From assembly GCF_014287875.1 (NCBI RefSeq), contig NZ_JACOPN010000001.1:186001-250000 (forward strand): DNA of 64,000 nucleotides, read 5' to 3'. Below are positions 44,502-54,511 of the stretch, in pieces. Numbering within the stretch: the first letter of the stretch is position 1; every line of letters starts with the position of its first letter. Origin of the DNA: Flintibacter faecis. Its GTDB lineage: Bacteria; Bacillota; Clostridia; Oscillospirales; Oscillospiraceae. Below the pieces are notes generated by a model, which was not told where the DNA came from, did no database searches, and was given only the letters and a program-made list of their open reading frames with translations. Both the position numbers and the translations under genes were made by a program.

Positions 44502-45878
44502 TCACGCTTCTCCCAGCCCTGGCCCATCACGCTGCGCTTTGTCCCGGCGCATGAGCCAGACAAAGCAGATCACACATACCACGTCAGACAGCAGTGATCC
44601 CCCTGCGCTGGCCAGGCCCATGGGGAACAGGGTGTCCGGGAAGAGGGTGGAGGCCAGATAGGCCCCGGGCACCCGCACCAGGATGATGGACAGGCAGTTG
44701 TGCAGAAAGGACAGGCCCGACTTTCCCCGGGCGCAGAAATAGCCGCTGAAGCTAAAATGGACCCCGGCAAAAAACACGTCCCATACATAGCTGCGCAGAT
44801 ACTGCCCGCCCATTTCTATTACCTGCGCCCCGTCGGCCCGGGCACTGTCGGTGAACAGGGCCACCAGGGGTTCCGCCGTCAGCTGCACTGCCGCCGCAGC
44901 GGCTGCTCCAAAGGCTCCGGCCAGAGCGGCGGCATAGCCCAGGGCGGCCATGGCCCGTTTGGGCTTGCCCGCACCGATGTTCTGGGCCCCCAGGGCGGAC
45001 ACGGTGGACAGCATGGAGGAGGGGATCAGGAACAGGAAGCTGATGATCTTCTCCACAATGCCCACCGCCGCCGCATCGGTCAGGCCCCGGCGGTTGGCGA
45101 TGACGGTGATGAGGATGAAGGAGACCTGGATAAAGCCGTCCTGCAGGGTCACGGGGATGCCGATCCCCAATATTTTGCCCATCACCAGCCGGTCCGGCCG
45201 CAGGTCGCTCTTATGGATGCGGATGCCCGTGTCCCGGCGGAGGATGACGAAGAGGGACACCGCCACGCTCACCGTCTGGGCCAGAGTAGTGCCCAGGGCC
45301 GCCCCGGCGGGGCCTAAGTCCAGCGCCCCCATAAACAGATAGTCCAGGGCGATGTTGGCCACGCAGGCCACGGCGATAAAGTACATGGGACTTTTGCTGT
45401 CCCCCAGCCCCCGGAATATGGAGCTGATGATGTTATAGGCCGTGATGAAGGGGATGCCCAAAAAACAGATGGTGAGATAGGCCGCCGTACCCTCCACCGC
45501 CTCCGCCGGGGTGGACATGAGGGCCACGATGGGCCGGGTGAGACACAGCAGCACCCCGGTGAGGACCACGGACAACCCCATAAACAGGGTCACCGTGTTG
45601 CCGATACACCGGCCGGCCCGCTTCCGGTCGCCGCCGCCCACCGCCTGACCGATGCTCACCGTGGACCCCATGGCAAGGCCCACCAGCATCACGGTGAGCA
45701 TGTGCATCACCTGAGAGCCCACCGACACCGCCGTGGTGCTGTCCACCCCCCGGAACCGGCCGATGATGAACAGGTCGGCCATGCCGTACAGGGTCTGCAA
45801 AAAATAGGACAGCAGATAGGGCAGGGAAAACAGAATGACGTTTTTCAGCACGCTCCCCCGGGTCAGGTCTCTTCTCAT
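44502..45878 (-). CDS. MATE-family multidrug/metabolite exporter
   Basis: 458 residues, 12 predicted membrane helices in two homologous halves (NVILFSLPYLLSYFLQTLYGMADLFIIG and the second-half KILGIGIPVTLQDG, the latter preceded by a cytosolic loop). Na+- or H+-driven efflux; cargo unknown. Confidence 0.92.
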   Translation of the reverse strand: MRRDLTRGSVLKNVILFSLPYLLSYFLQTLYGMADLFIIGRFRGVDSTTAVSVGSQVMHMLTVMLVGLAMGSTVSIGQAVGGGDRKRAGRCIGNTVTLFMGLSVVLTGVLLCLTRPIVALMSTPAEAVEGTAAYLTICFLGIPFITAYNIISSIFRGLGDSKSPMYFIAVACVANIALDYLFMGALDLGPAGAALGTTLAQTVSVAVSLFVILRRDTGIRIHKSDLRPDRLVMGKILGIGIPVTLQDGFIQVSFILITVIANRRGLTDAAAVGIVEKIISFLFLIPSSMLSTVSALGAQNIGAGKPKRAMAALGYAAALAGAFGAAAAAAVQLTAEPLVALFTDSARADGAQVIEMGGQYLRSYVWDVFFAGVHFSFSGYFCARGKSGLSFLHNCLSIILVRVPGAYLASTLFPDTLFPMGLASAGGSLLSDVVCVICFVWLMRRDKAQRDGPGLGEA

Positions 45879-45989
45879 GGTCTTGCAGCACTCCTATCTC
45901 ATAAAACTCAGCGTCAAGCCAAAATTCACGGGCCGCCGCGCAGAGGAAATTTCTGTACGGCGGCCCGCATGGCTCTTAATACAGCGAAC

Positions 45990-48677
45990 TTACCGCAGCA
46001 CGGCGTCGCAGTCAGCTTTCAGGGTCTCCAGGATGCTCTTCACATCCTCGTCCGCCTCCTCGCTGGTGAGGGAGCGGTCGTCGGCCCGCAGGACCAGGTT
46101 GAAGGCCACGGACTTTTTGCCGTCCTCCACGCCCTTGCCGCGGTAGACATCGAACAGGCTGACCTCCTTCAGCAGGCCCCGGGCTCCCTTGCGGATGGCC
46201 TCCTCCAGCTCGCCCACGGTGACGGCCTCGGCACAGACCACGGCGATGTCACGGGTGACGGAGGGGAACTTGGGCAGGGGCTGATAGACGGGCGCACCGC
46301 CCCGGATCTGGGACAGGGCCTCCACGCTCAGCTCGGCGCAGTAGAACTCCGCATCCACGCCGTAGTTCCGGGCTGCCAGGGGATGGACCTGTCCGAACAC
46401 ACCCACACAGGTCTCGCCGGCATACACCGCAGCGCAGCGGCCGGGGTGATAGGAGGGGTTGTCGCTCACTGCCCGGAAGGAGATGTTCTCGGCCCGGAGC
46501 TGCTTCAAAACCACCTCGACCACGCCCTTTACGGTGTAGAAATCCACACCCTCGCCATAGGTGCCCAGGGTGAGGAGCTTCTCCTCCGTGGCCAGACCGT
46601 CCTCTCCGCCGGGGAGATAGACCCGGCCCAGCTCGTACAGGCGGGCGGCCTTGTTGCGATAGTTATAGTTCCGGGTGAGGATCTCCAGCATGGAGGGCAG
46701 GGTGGTGGTGCGCATGATGGAGGTGTCCTCCCCCAGGGGGTTCAGGATCTTGAAGGACTGGCGGCGGGGGTCGTCCTGCGCCCAGCGGATCTTATCGTAG
46801 TAGGTGGGGGAGATGAAGGAATAGGTGATGATCTCGTCATAGCCGCAGGCACGGCATACGCTCCCCAGCTGCTGCTCCAGCTTCTGCTCGTCGGAATAGC
46901 CGCCCTGGGTGGTCTCGCCCCGCTGGAGGGTGCAGGGGATATTGTTATAGCCGTGGAACCGGGCCACCTCCTCGGCCAGGTCGTTCATCCGCAGCACGTC
47001 GCCCCGCCAGGAGGGCACGGTGACCTGGTCGCCGTCGATGGCAAAGTCCAGCTTCTCCAGGATGCGGACCATCTCCTCCCGCTCCACGTCGGTGCCCAGC
47101 AGGGCGTTGATCTTCTCCGGCTCCAGAGGCAGGACGGTGGGGTGGGGCACATAGTTCAGGATGTCGATGACGCCGTCCACCACCTCGCCAGCGCCCAGCA
47201 GCTCCACCAGCTCGCAGGCCCGGTCCACGGCGGGCAGGGTATTCATGGGGTCCAGGCCCTTCTCGAACTTGGCGCTGGCCTCGGTGCGCATACCCAGGGC
47301 CAGAGCGCCCTTGCGGATACAGGTGCCGTCGAAATTGGCGGACTCGAACACCACGTCGGCAGTGTCGGCGACGATCTCGCTGTTCTCGCCGCCCATGATG
47401 CCCGCCAGGCCCACGGCCCGGGTGTCGTCGGCGATGACCAGGTGGCTGGCGGTGAGGGTGTGCTCCTTGCCGTCCAGGGTGGTGAGCTTCTCCCCCTCCT
47501 CTGCCCGGCGGACGATGATCTTGCCGCCCTTTACATAGCGATAGTCAAAGGCGTGCATGGGCTGGCCATACTCCAGCATCACATAGTTGGTGATGTCCAC
47601 GATGTTGTTGATGGGGCGCACGCCCATGCTGCGCAGCCGCTCCCGCATCCACTTGGGGGAGGGGGCGATCTTCACGTTGCGCACCATGCGGGCGGTGTAG
47701 CGGGGGCACAGGTCGGCGGCGGGGGTCTCCACGTCCAGCAGCTCCACCAGGCTGCCCGCAGCTCCGCCCTTCACCTCAGGGGTGTGCAGGCGCAGCTCCT
47801 GATTGAAGGTGGCGGCGGCCTCCCGGGCCAGGCCGATGACGGACAGGCAGTCGGGGCGGTTGGGGGTGATTTCAAACTCCACCACATGGTCGTCCAGACC
47901 GGTCACCGCCTTGATGTCGTCCCCGGGCTTGCAGTCCTCACGCAGGACGAAAATGCCGTCTGGGATGCAGTGGGGGAACTCCCGCTGCTCGGCGTGGAGG
48001 TCGGCCAGGGTGCAGATAGAATCGCTCTTGGTGTGATAGGCCACCAGGTCGCCCACGTGCAGATTCATACACCGGGTGTCGGGGCTGGCGGTGGAGCCGC
48101 CCAGCTCCAGGGTGGTGTGGAAGCTTCCATCGGGCTGGGTCTCGCACTCCAGCACCTCGGCGCATACCACGGGGCCAAAGACCTTGTCCCCGGGCTTGAT
48201 GTCGGCGGGGATGGAGGGCTTGGCCGGGTCGATGGCCTTATAGTCGCCGAGCAGAGCGGCGGCGGTGATGGCGGCGTAGGGGAAGTCCCGCTCATCCAGG
48301 CCCAGCTCGCTCAGGCCGCACAGCATGCCGTTGGACACCACACCCCGCAGCTTGCCCTTTTCGATCTTCTTTCCACCGGGCAGGGTGGACTTGTGCAGGG
48401 CCACGGGGACCAGGTCGCCCACGTGGACGTTCCAGGCCCCGGTGACGATCTGCACAGGCTCCTCCTTGCCCACGTCCAGCTGGCACACCCACATATGGTC
48501 GGAGTCGGGGTGGCGCTCCATGGACAGGATGCGGCCCACCACCACGCTGCATATCTCGGCACCCAGGTCCTCGGTGACCTCTACCTTAGAGCCGGACAGG
48601 GTCATGGCCTCGGCAAATTCCTTATCATCGGCATCAACAGTGACGAACTCGTTGAGCCATTTACGGCTTAAATTCAT
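45990..48677 (-). CDS. pheT: Phenylalanyl-tRNA synthetase beta subunit with an extra N-terminal segment
   Basis: 895 residues, about 100 longer than the usual ~800. N-terminal EMAP-like tRNA-binding domain (about 40-150), B3/B4 editing domains, B5 domain and the C-terminal anticodon-binding domain (FPSVTRDIAVV...) are recognisable. Between GLSELGLDE (~130) and CIPDGIFVL (~238) there is an additional ~105-residue stretch not present in typical PheT. It forms tetramers with PheS to charge tRNA-Phe. Confidence 0.95.
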   Translation of the reverse strand: MNLSRKWLNEFVTVDADDKEFAEAMTLSGSKVEVTEDLGAEICSVVVGRILSMERHPDSDHMWVCQLDVGKEEPVQIVTGAWNVHVGDLVPVALHKSTLPGGKKIEKGKLRGVVSNGMLCGLSELGLDERDFPYAAITAAALLGDYKAIDPAKPSIPADIKPGDKVFGPVVCAEVLECETQPDGSFHTTLELGGSTASPDTRCMNLHVGDLVAYHTKSDSICTLADLHAEQREFPHCIPDGIFVLREDCKPGDDIKAVTGLDDHVVEFEITPNRPDCLSVIGLAREAAATFNQELRLHTPEVKGGAAGSLVELLDVETPAADLCPRYTARMVRNVKIAPSPKWMRERLRSMGVRPINNIVDITNYVMLEYGQPMHAFDYRYVKGGKIIVRRAEEGEKLTTLDGKEHTLTASHLVIADDTRAVGLAGIMGGENSEIVADTADVVFESANFDGTCIRKGALALGMRTEASAKFEKGLDPMNTLPAVDRACELVELLGAGEVVDGVIDILNYVPHPTVLPLEPEKINALLGTDVEREEMVRILEKLDFAIDGDQVTVPSWRGDVLRMNDLAEEVARFHGYNNIPCTLQRGETTQGGYSDEQKLEQQLGSVCRACGYDEIITYSFISPTYYDKIRWAQDDPRRQSFKILNPLGEDTSIMRTTTLPSMLEILTRNYNYRNKAARLYELGRVYLPGGEDGLATEEKLLTLGTYGEGVDFYTVKGVVEVVLKQLRAENISFRAVSDNPSYHPGRCAAVYAGETCVGVFGQVHPLAARNYGVDAEFYCAELSVEALSQIRGGAPVYQPLPKFPSVTRDIAVVCAEAVTVGELEEAIRKGARGLLKEVSLFDVYRGKGVEDGKKSVAFNLVLRADDRSLTSEEADEDVKSILETLKADCDAVLR

Positions 48678-48776
48678 AGTTAAAACTCCCTTGTCATCAA
48701 ATCACAGGGACGCAGATACACGTCCCGCAGCCTTCCCCACTCAGGGGGGAAGGCCAGCGTGTCAATAAACCCATTT

Positions 48777-48899
48777 CTGTCATTCCGAGGAGCGCAGCGA
48801 CGTGGGAATCCGTAACCCAAAAGTCGGAAATGTGCTGATACTCGTGAGTTTTAGAAACGGATTGCCACGTCGGCCCGTTGGGCCTCCTCGCAATGACAG
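48777..48899. repeat. Dispersed palindromic repeat, copy 2, between pheS and pheT
   Basis: Starts CTGTCATTCCGAGGAGCG and ends with CCTCCTCGCAATGACAG-type sequence, matching the copy at 26167-26262 at both ends with a longer middle. It fills nearly half of the 272-base pheS-pheT gap. Confidence 0.85.
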
Positions 48900-48949
48900 G
48901 CTTTTTTGACAGTCTCGGCTTTTATCGCTTTCTCTGAATCAGAGTATTA

Positions 48950-49975
48950 TCAAAACTGTTCCAGGAACCGGACATCGTTTTCAAAGATCAGCCGCAGGTC
49001 GGCGATCTTGAACTGGCGCATGGCCAGGCGCTCCAGGCCCATGCCGAAGGCCCAGCCGGAATAGACCTCCGGGTCGATGCCGCTCATCTCCAGCACCCGG
49101 GGATGGATCATGCCGGCACCCAGCACCTCGATCCAGCCCTCGCCCTTGCAGGTGGGGCAGCCCTTGCCGCCGCACTTGTGGCACTGCACGTCCATCTCGC
49201 AGCTGGGCTCGGTGAAGGGGAAGTGGTGGGGGCGGAAGCGGGTGACGGTGCCCTTGCCGAACAGCTGCTCCATCACGGCGTTCAGGGTGCCCTTCAGGTC
49301 GGCCATGGTCACGTTCTTGTCGATGACCATACCCTCGATCTGGTGGAACATGGGGGAGTGGGTGGCATCCACCTCGTCCTTGCGGTACACCCGGCCGGGG
49401 GCCACGATGCGGATGGGCAGCTTCATGGTCTCCATGGCGTGGACCTGCATGGGGCTGGTCTGGCTGCGCAGCATCACCCGGCTGTCCTCGTCAAAATAGA
49501 AGGTGTCCGACCAGTCCCGGGAGGGGTGGCCCTCCTCGGCGTTCAGGCGGTCGAAGTTGTAGTAGGCCAGCTCGATCTCCGGGCCGTCCAGAATGGTAAA
49601 GCCCATGCCCACAAAGATGTCCTTGATCTCGTCCAGGGCCAGGTACATGGGGTGCTTGTGGCCGATGGTCACGTTTTGACCGGGGATGGTCACATCCACC
49701 GTCTCGGCCTTCAGCCGGGCCTCCAGGGCGGCGGCCTCCAGCTTCTTGCCGGCGGACTCGATGGCACTCTCCAGGGCGGCGCGGACCTCGTTGGCCAGCT
49801 GGCCCATGGCGGGGCGCTCCTGGGCAGACAGCTTGCCCATCTGCTTGAGCACGGCGGTCAGCTCGCCCTTCTTGCCCAGATACTGCACCCGCAGGGCGTC
49901 CAGGGCGGCGGAATCCCGGGCCTGCTCAAAGGCCTCCAGAGCCTGGGTGCGAATGTTCGCTAACTGTTCTTTCAT
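48950..49975 (-). CDS. pheS: Phenylalanyl-tRNA synthetase alpha subunit
   Basis: 341 residues from the ATG at 49975; in-frame codons upstream lie within the T-box leader. N-terminal coiled coil, then class II motifs 2 and 3 (GRVYRKDEVDATHSPMFHQ, GWAFGMGLERLAM), and a CHKCGGKGCPTC zinc-like cluster. Regulated by the T-box leader. Confidence 0.97.
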   Translation of the reverse strand: MKEQLANIRTQALEAFEQARDSAALDALRVQYLGKKGELTAVLKQMGKLSAQERPAMGQLANEVRAALESAIESAGKKLEAAALEARLKAETVDVTIPGQNVTIGHKHPMYLALDEIKDIFVGMGFTILDGPEIELAYYNFDRLNAEEGHPSRDWSDTFYFDEDSRVMLRSQTSPMQVHAMETMKLPIRIVAPGRVYRKDEVDATHSPMFHQIEGMVIDKNVTMADLKGTLNAVMEQLFGKGTVTRFRPHHFPFTEPSCEMDVQCHKCGGKGCPTCKGEGWIEVLGAGMIHPRVLEMSGIDPEVYSGWAFGMGLERLAMRQFKIADLRLIFENDVRFLEQF

Positions 49976-50019
49976 GGTAAAAACTCCTTTTGGAATGATC
50001 TTTTCCGGTTTTGGGCAGC

Positions 50020-50268
50020 AAAAAAGCCTTTCCCCCCAGCACTCTGGGACGAAAGGCAACCCTTCCGCGGTACCACCCGCATTCACGCCGCCAGGTCATG
50101 CCCGCAGCGCACACTTTTTCCTTTGGTAACGGGGGGAAGGACCCCGTCCCGCTCTCACGGGCCGCTCCCGGGCGAACCAAGCGGCAGGTGACAGGGCGGC
50201 TTGCAGCCGATGACCGCCCCTCTCTTAGACACGAAGTCCCGCTATTTTCCCGTTCGACGCATTTCAAA
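50020..50268 (-). promoter_or_regulatory. T-box riboswitch controlling pheS-pheT
   Basis: On the minus strand the conserved T-box GGGTGGTACCGCGG (plus 50065-50078) is followed by the terminator GCCTTTC.../...GAAAGGC with T-run (plus 50020-50057). Upstream lies a long structured stem I region ending near 50268. Uncharged tRNA-Phe would favour the antiterminator and raise expression. A UUC specifier may be the TTC at plus 50136-50138; this placement is tentative. Confidence 0.93.
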
Positions 50269-50277
50269 CTAATGGTA

Positions 50278-50306
50278 CTTATATCACAAAATCCGCCCCT
50301 TTGCAA
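50278..50306 (-). promoter_or_regulatory. Promoter for the pheS T-box leader
   Basis: Minus strand TTGCAA (plus 50301-50306), 17-base spacer, TATAAG (plus 50278-50283). Confidence 0.55.
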
Positions 50307-50388
50307 GGGGAAAATCCCAAATTAGGAAATAGAGCGAAAAAAAGCGTGTTTTTACTTCAATTCCCGCCAACATGTCCCTCCGCCTTGC

Positions 50389-50417
50389 TGGACAAGGGCT
50401 TTTTCCGGTGGTAAAAT
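50389..50417 (+). promoter_or_regulatory. Promoter for sufC-sufB
   Basis: TGGACA (50389-50394), 17 bases, TAAAAT (50412-50417) preceded by TGG, the same extended -10 form as at hppA. Confidence 0.6.
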
Positions 50418-50508
50418 AGGATATTCCCGGCGCAGCCTGTTTGCCTGCGGCTGCCCCGGGACACAATACCACAGACACGCCGCCTAGGGCGGCTTTATGG
50501 AGGAAGCT

Positions 50509-51237
50509 ATGTTAGAATTACAGCACATCAGCTTTGGTGTGGAGCAGGACGGCGAGAGCAAGGATATCCTGCGGGACATCAACCTGACCATCAACGAGCG
50601 CTTTGTGGCCATCACCGGCCCCAACGGCGGCGGCAAGTCCACCCTGGCCAAGGTCATCGCCGGCATTCTCACCCCCACCCAGGGCCGCATCCTGCTGGAC
50701 GGGGAGGACATCACCGGTCTTAGCATCACCCAGCGGGCCCGCAAGGGCATCAGCTTTGCCTTTCAGCAGCCTGTGCGCTTTAAGGGCCTTACGGTGAAGG
50801 ATCTCATCACCCTGGCCAGCGGCAAGAGCATCGGCGTGCCCGAGGCCTGCGACTATCTGTCCGAGGTGGGCCTGTGCGCCAAGGACTATATCGACCGGGA
50901 GGTGGACGCCTCCCTGTCCGGCGGCGAGCTCAAGCGCATCGAGATCGCCATGATCATGGCCCGGGGCACCAAGCTGTCCGTCTTTGACGAGCCGGAGGCG
51001 GGCATCGACCTGTGGTCCTTCTCCAACCTGATCCAGGTGTTCGAGCATCTCCATGAGAAGATCAACGGCTCCATTCTTATCATCTCTCACCAGGAGCGCA
51101 TTCTGAACATCGCCGACCGCATCGTGGTCCTGGCCGACGGCCGGGTGCAGCAGGATGGAGCCCGAAAGGACATCCTGCCCGGCCTGCTGGACAGCTCGTC
51201 CAGCGTGTGCAGCGCCCTGTCCGATAAGGTCCGCTGA
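50509..51237 (+). CDS. sufC: SufC-like ATPase of a SUF-like minimal system (SmsC)
   Basis: 242 residues from the ATG at 50509; the upstream in-frame ATG overlaps the GGAGG ribosome site. ABC ATPase with GPNGGGKST, LSGGELKR and FDEPEAGIDLWS, the form seen in SufC. With SufB it assembles Fe-S clusters. Only these two suf genes are present, matching the SMS organisation of anaerobes. Confidence 0.93.
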   Translation: MLELQHISFGVEQDGESKDILRDINLTINERFVAITGPNGGGKSTLAKVIAGILTPTQGRILLDGEDITGLSITQRARKGISFAFQQPVRFKGLTVKDLITLASGKSIGVPEACDYLSEVGLCAKDYIDREVDASLSGGELKRIEIAMIMARGTKLSVFDEPEAGIDLWSFSNLIQVFEHLHEKINGSILIISHQERILNIADRIVVLADGRVQQDGARKDILPGLLDSSSSVCSALSDKVR

Positions 51238-51263
51238 GCATCTGACAAGGAGGAGAAAACGCT

Positions 51264-52184
51264 ATGATCGATCCCATTCAGCAGCACCTCTTAGAGGAGG
51301 TGGCCCAGCTGCATGAAGTGCCCGAAGGGGCCTATAACATCCGGGCCAACGGCAAAAAGGCCGGCCGGAACACCACCGCCAACATCGACATCGTATCCAA
51401 GACCGACAAGGACGGCATTGACATCATCATCAAGCCGGGCACCAAGAACGAGTCCGTCCACATCCCCGTGGTCCTCAGCGAGAGCGGCCTGACCGACCTG
51501 GTGTACAACGACTTCTTCATCGGGGACAACTGCGACGTGACCATCGTGGCCGGCTGCGGCATCCACAACTGCGGCGTGCAGAACAGTCAGCACGACGGCA
51601 TCCACACCTTCCACGTGGGCAAAAATGCCAGGGTGCGCTATGTCGAGCGGCACTACGGCGAAGGGGACGGAAGCGGCGAGAACATTATGAACCCCACCAC
51701 CGTGGTGGAGCTGGACGAGGGCAGCTATATGGAGATGGAGACCACCCAGATCAAGGGCGTGGACTCCACCGTCCGGGTCACCCGGGCCACCCTGGGTCCT
51801 GATGCCACCCTCATCATCCATGAGAAGGTGATGACCCACGGCAAGCAGCACGCCAAGTCCGACTTCACCGTGGACCTGAACGGGGCGGGCTGCCACACCA
51901 ACGTCATCTCCCGCAGCGTGGCCCGGGATCAGTCCAAGCAGGTGTTCCTGGCCCGCATCAACGGCAACGCCCCCTGCTATGGCCACTCCGAGTGCGATGC
52001 CATCATCATGGACCAGGGCGTGGTCTCCGCCATCCCCGAGGTGACGGCCAACTGTCTGGATGCCCAGCTGGTCCACGAGGCCGCCATCGGCAAGATCGCC
52101 GGGGAACAGCTGACCAAGCTGATGACCCTGGGCCTCACCGAGAAGGAGGCCGAGGAGCAGATCGTCAACGGCTTCCTGAAGTAA
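51264..52184 (+). CDS. sufB: SufB/D-like scaffold of a SUF-like minimal system (SmsB)
   Basis: 306 residues, shorter than classical SufB (~470). Right-handed beta-helix core with VYNDFFIGDNCDVTIVAGCGIHN, HVGKNARVRYVERHYGEGDG, and the C-terminal YGHSECDAIIMDQGVV...LVHEAAIGKIAGEQL part that contacts SufC. Cysteines in the core could bind cluster. AGGAGG upstream. Confidence 0.93.
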   Translation: MIDPIQQHLLEEVAQLHEVPEGAYNIRANGKKAGRNTTANIDIVSKTDKDGIDIIIKPGTKNESVHIPVVLSESGLTDLVYNDFFIGDNCDVTIVAGCGIHNCGVQNSQHDGIHTFHVGKNARVRYVERHYGEGDGSGENIMNPTTVVELDEGSYMEMETTQIKGVDSTVRVTRATLGPDATLIIHEKVMTHGKQHAKSDFTVDLNGAGCHTNVISRSVARDQSKQVFLARINGNAPCYGHSECDAIIMDQGVVSAIPEVTANCLDAQLVHEAAIGKIAGEQLTKLMTLGLTEKEAEEQIVNGFLK

Positions 52185-52215
52185 TTTTCTGTTTTTGTTT
52201 GATGGAGGTGATCGT

Positions 52216-53856
52216 ATGCAGCCCCTGCTCACCCCCCAGCAGTGCCGCCAGCTGGACCACATCGCCATAGAAGAGCGGGGCATCCCCTCCCTGGACCTGA
52301 TGGAGCGGGCCGCCCGGGCTGTGGCCGAAGCGGCGGAGGAGCTTCTGGCTGACCGCCGCCGGGAGAACGAGTTTGCCCCTGTGGCCTTTTGCTCCGGCGG
52401 GTCTGCCGAACCGCCCGAGACGGTCCGGGCCCTTTTAAAGCGCCGGGAACAGGACTGCGCCCCCTGGGCCGCCGTGTTCTGCGGACCGGGGAACAACGGG
52501 GGCGACGGGCTGGCCGCCGCAAGGTTGCTGATGGAGCGGGGCATCTGCGTCCGTACCATTTTGGTGGGCGACTGGGCCAAAATGACCTCCGATGCCCGGG
52601 AGATGGCCCGCCGTCTCCGTGACCTGGGCGGGAAAATCGAGGAATTCGACCCCGACGACCTGGAGCAGTCCGCCTGGCTGAGTCTGTGCGACTGCGCCAT
52701 CGACGCTCTGCTGGGCGTGGGCCTCAAGCGCCCGGTGCAGCGGGCTTTTCTGGCGGCGGTGCGGCGGCTGAACAGCCTGCATTGTCCCGTCGTCGCCTGC
52801 GACCTGCCCACCGGACTGGACGGGGATACGGGCCGCATTTTAGGCCAGGCCGTGCGGGCGGACATGACCGTCACCTTCACCGCCGCCAAGCCCGGGCTGT
52901 ATCTGGACCAGGGCCGGGTGTACTCCGGGCAGGTGCGGGTCGTTGACATCGGTCTGCCCGACGACCTCACCGCCCCCCTGCTCACGGAAGGGGATCTGTG
53001 GGCGGTGAAAGGGCCGGACACCCTCCCCCGCCGTCCCCGGACGGCCCACAAGGGGGACTTCGGCAAGCTGTTTCTCCTGTGCGGCGGCGTGGGCTTCACC
53101 GGGGCCCCGGTGTTCGCCGCCCGGGCCGCCGTCCGCTCCGGGGCCGGGCTGGTGTTTTTGGCTGTGCCGAACGAGATCTATCCCATCGTGGCCGTCAAGT
53201 GTAGCGAGGCCATGCCCTTCCCCATCCCCGACCGCTATGAGGAACTTCTCTCCCGGGCCAAGGGCTGCGATGCGGCCGTCATCGGCCCCGGCCTGGGCGC
53301 TGACCCCGCCGCCCGTGAGCTGGCCCGCAGACTGCTCCGGGACCTCCCCTGTCCCGTGGTGCTGGATGCCGACGGCATAAACGCCCTGGCCGGGCATATA
53401 GATATTCTGGATACCCGCTCCGCCCCCACCCTGCTCACCCCCCACGACGGGGAGTTCCAGCGGCTCACCGGCTGCGCCCTCCCCCTGGAGGACCGGCTCT
53501 CAGCCGCCCGGGACTTCGCCGCCGCCCACCGGTGCGGTCTGGTGCTGAAGGGCCACGCCACGGTCACCGCCGCCACGGACGGCCGGGCCTGGGTGAACGT
53601 GAGCGGCAATCCGGGCATGGCCAAGGGCGGCTCCGGCGACGTGCTCTCCGGCATCGCAGCTGGTCTGTGGGGTCAGCGGCATCTGCGCTCCGGCCCTGAT
53701 GACCTGTGGCCCCTGGCGGCCCAGGCCGTGGCCATCCACGCCGCCTGCGGCGACCTGTGTGCCCGGGAATTTGGCGAGTACGCCATGACCCCCGGGGACA
53801 TGATCGAAGCCCTGCCCAAAGTCTTTAAGTCCCTGGAGCCGTGCTCCGGGACATAA
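52216..53856 (+). CDS. nnr: Bifunctional NAD(P)HX epimerase/dehydratase
   Basis: 546 residues from the ATG at 52216 (GGAGGTGATC upstream). N-terminal YjeF_N epimerase domain with CGPGNNGGDG, C-terminal ADP-dependent dehydratase with KGGSGDVLSG. Repairs hydrated NAD(P)H. An extra ~40-residue hydrophilic stretch (about 48-85) precedes the GNNGGDG motif. Independent of the upstream Fe-S genes in function. Confidence 0.94.
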   Translation: MQPLLTPQQCRQLDHIAIEERGIPSLDLMERAARAVAEAAEELLADRRRENEFAPVAFCSGGSAEPPETVRALLKRREQDCAPWAAVFCGPGNNGGDGLAAARLLMERGICVRTILVGDWAKMTSDAREMARRLRDLGGKIEEFDPDDLEQSAWLSLCDCAIDALLGVGLKRPVQRAFLAAVRRLNSLHCPVVACDLPTGLDGDTGRILGQAVRADMTVTFTAAKPGLYLDQGRVYSGQVRVVDIGLPDDLTAPLLTEGDLWAVKGPDTLPRRPRTAHKGDFGKLFLLCGGVGFTGAPVFAARAAVRSGAGLVFLAVPNEIYPIVAVKCSEAMPFPIPDRYEELLSRAKGCDAAVIGPGLGADPAARELARRLLRDLPCPVVLDADGINALAGHIDILDTRSAPTLLTPHDGEFQRLTGCALPLEDRLSAARDFAAAHRCGLVLKGHATVTAATDGRAWVNVSGNPGMAKGGSGDVLSGIAAGLWGQRHLRSGPDDLWPLAAQAVAIHAACGDLCAREFGEYAMTPGDMIEALPKVFKSLEPCSGT

Positions 53857-53878
53857 CGTAAAAGGGAGGCTTTCTGCT

Positions 53879-54460
53879 GTGCGCAAGGTGCTGCTTTGCG
53901 TACCAATGATACTGCTGCTGTCCGCCTGCGGCCGCCCTCCCGGCGGGGTAGGGGAGGCAGAGGAGCTGGCTCTGGCCATCCGGGGGGAATACGCCGTACT
54001 GAATACCTGGACCGCCCAGGCGGAGATCACCGCCGACTATGGCCAGCGGGTGTATGACTACACCGTGGCGGCGGAGTTTGACGGGAAACAGACCCGGCTG
54101 ACCCTCACCGCCCCGGACACGGTGACCGGGCTCACCGCCGTTTTGACGGAGGACTCCGGGGCGTTGGAGTTCGACGGCCTGTGGGTGGAGACGGGGCCTC
54201 TGGACCCGGAAGGGCTCACCCCCGCCGCCGCCCTGCCCGCCCTGGTAGAGACGGCCCGCACCGGCTATATCACCGCCTGCCGGCTGGAGGAGGACGGCCT
54301 GCTGCGGGTGGACTGCGCCGACCCGGAGTCGGACCCCGGCACCGGCTTGGAGACCACCCTGTGGTTCCAGCCGGACAGCCACCAGCTCATAAGAGGAGAG
54401 CTCAGCCGGGATGGCTTTCGGGCCATCCGGTGCGACTTTTCCGTCTTTGCCAAAACATGA
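53879..54460 (+). CDS. Small lipoprotein of unknown function
   Basis: 193 residues from a GTG. Signal peptide with lipobox LLSAC (Cys17), then a beta-rich globular part (TWTAQAEITADYGQRVYDYTVAAEF) reminiscent of LolA/LppX-like lipid-carrier folds, without diagnostic motifs. It lies between nnr and alr, probably the same transcript. Confidence 0.75.
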   Translation: MRKVLLCVPMILLLSACGRPPGGVGEAEELALAIRGEYAVLNTWTAQAEITADYGQRVYDYTVAAEFDGKQTRLTLTAPDTVTGLTAVLTEDSGALEFDGLWVETGPLDPEGLTPAAALPALVETARTGYITACRLEEDGLLRVDCADPESDPGTGLETTLWFQPDSHQLIRGELSRDGFRAIRCDFSVFAKT

Positions 54461-54511
54461 TCTTGCCGGGAGCATCATCCCGGCCCCACACAAGAGATAA
54501 GAGGGATCGCT

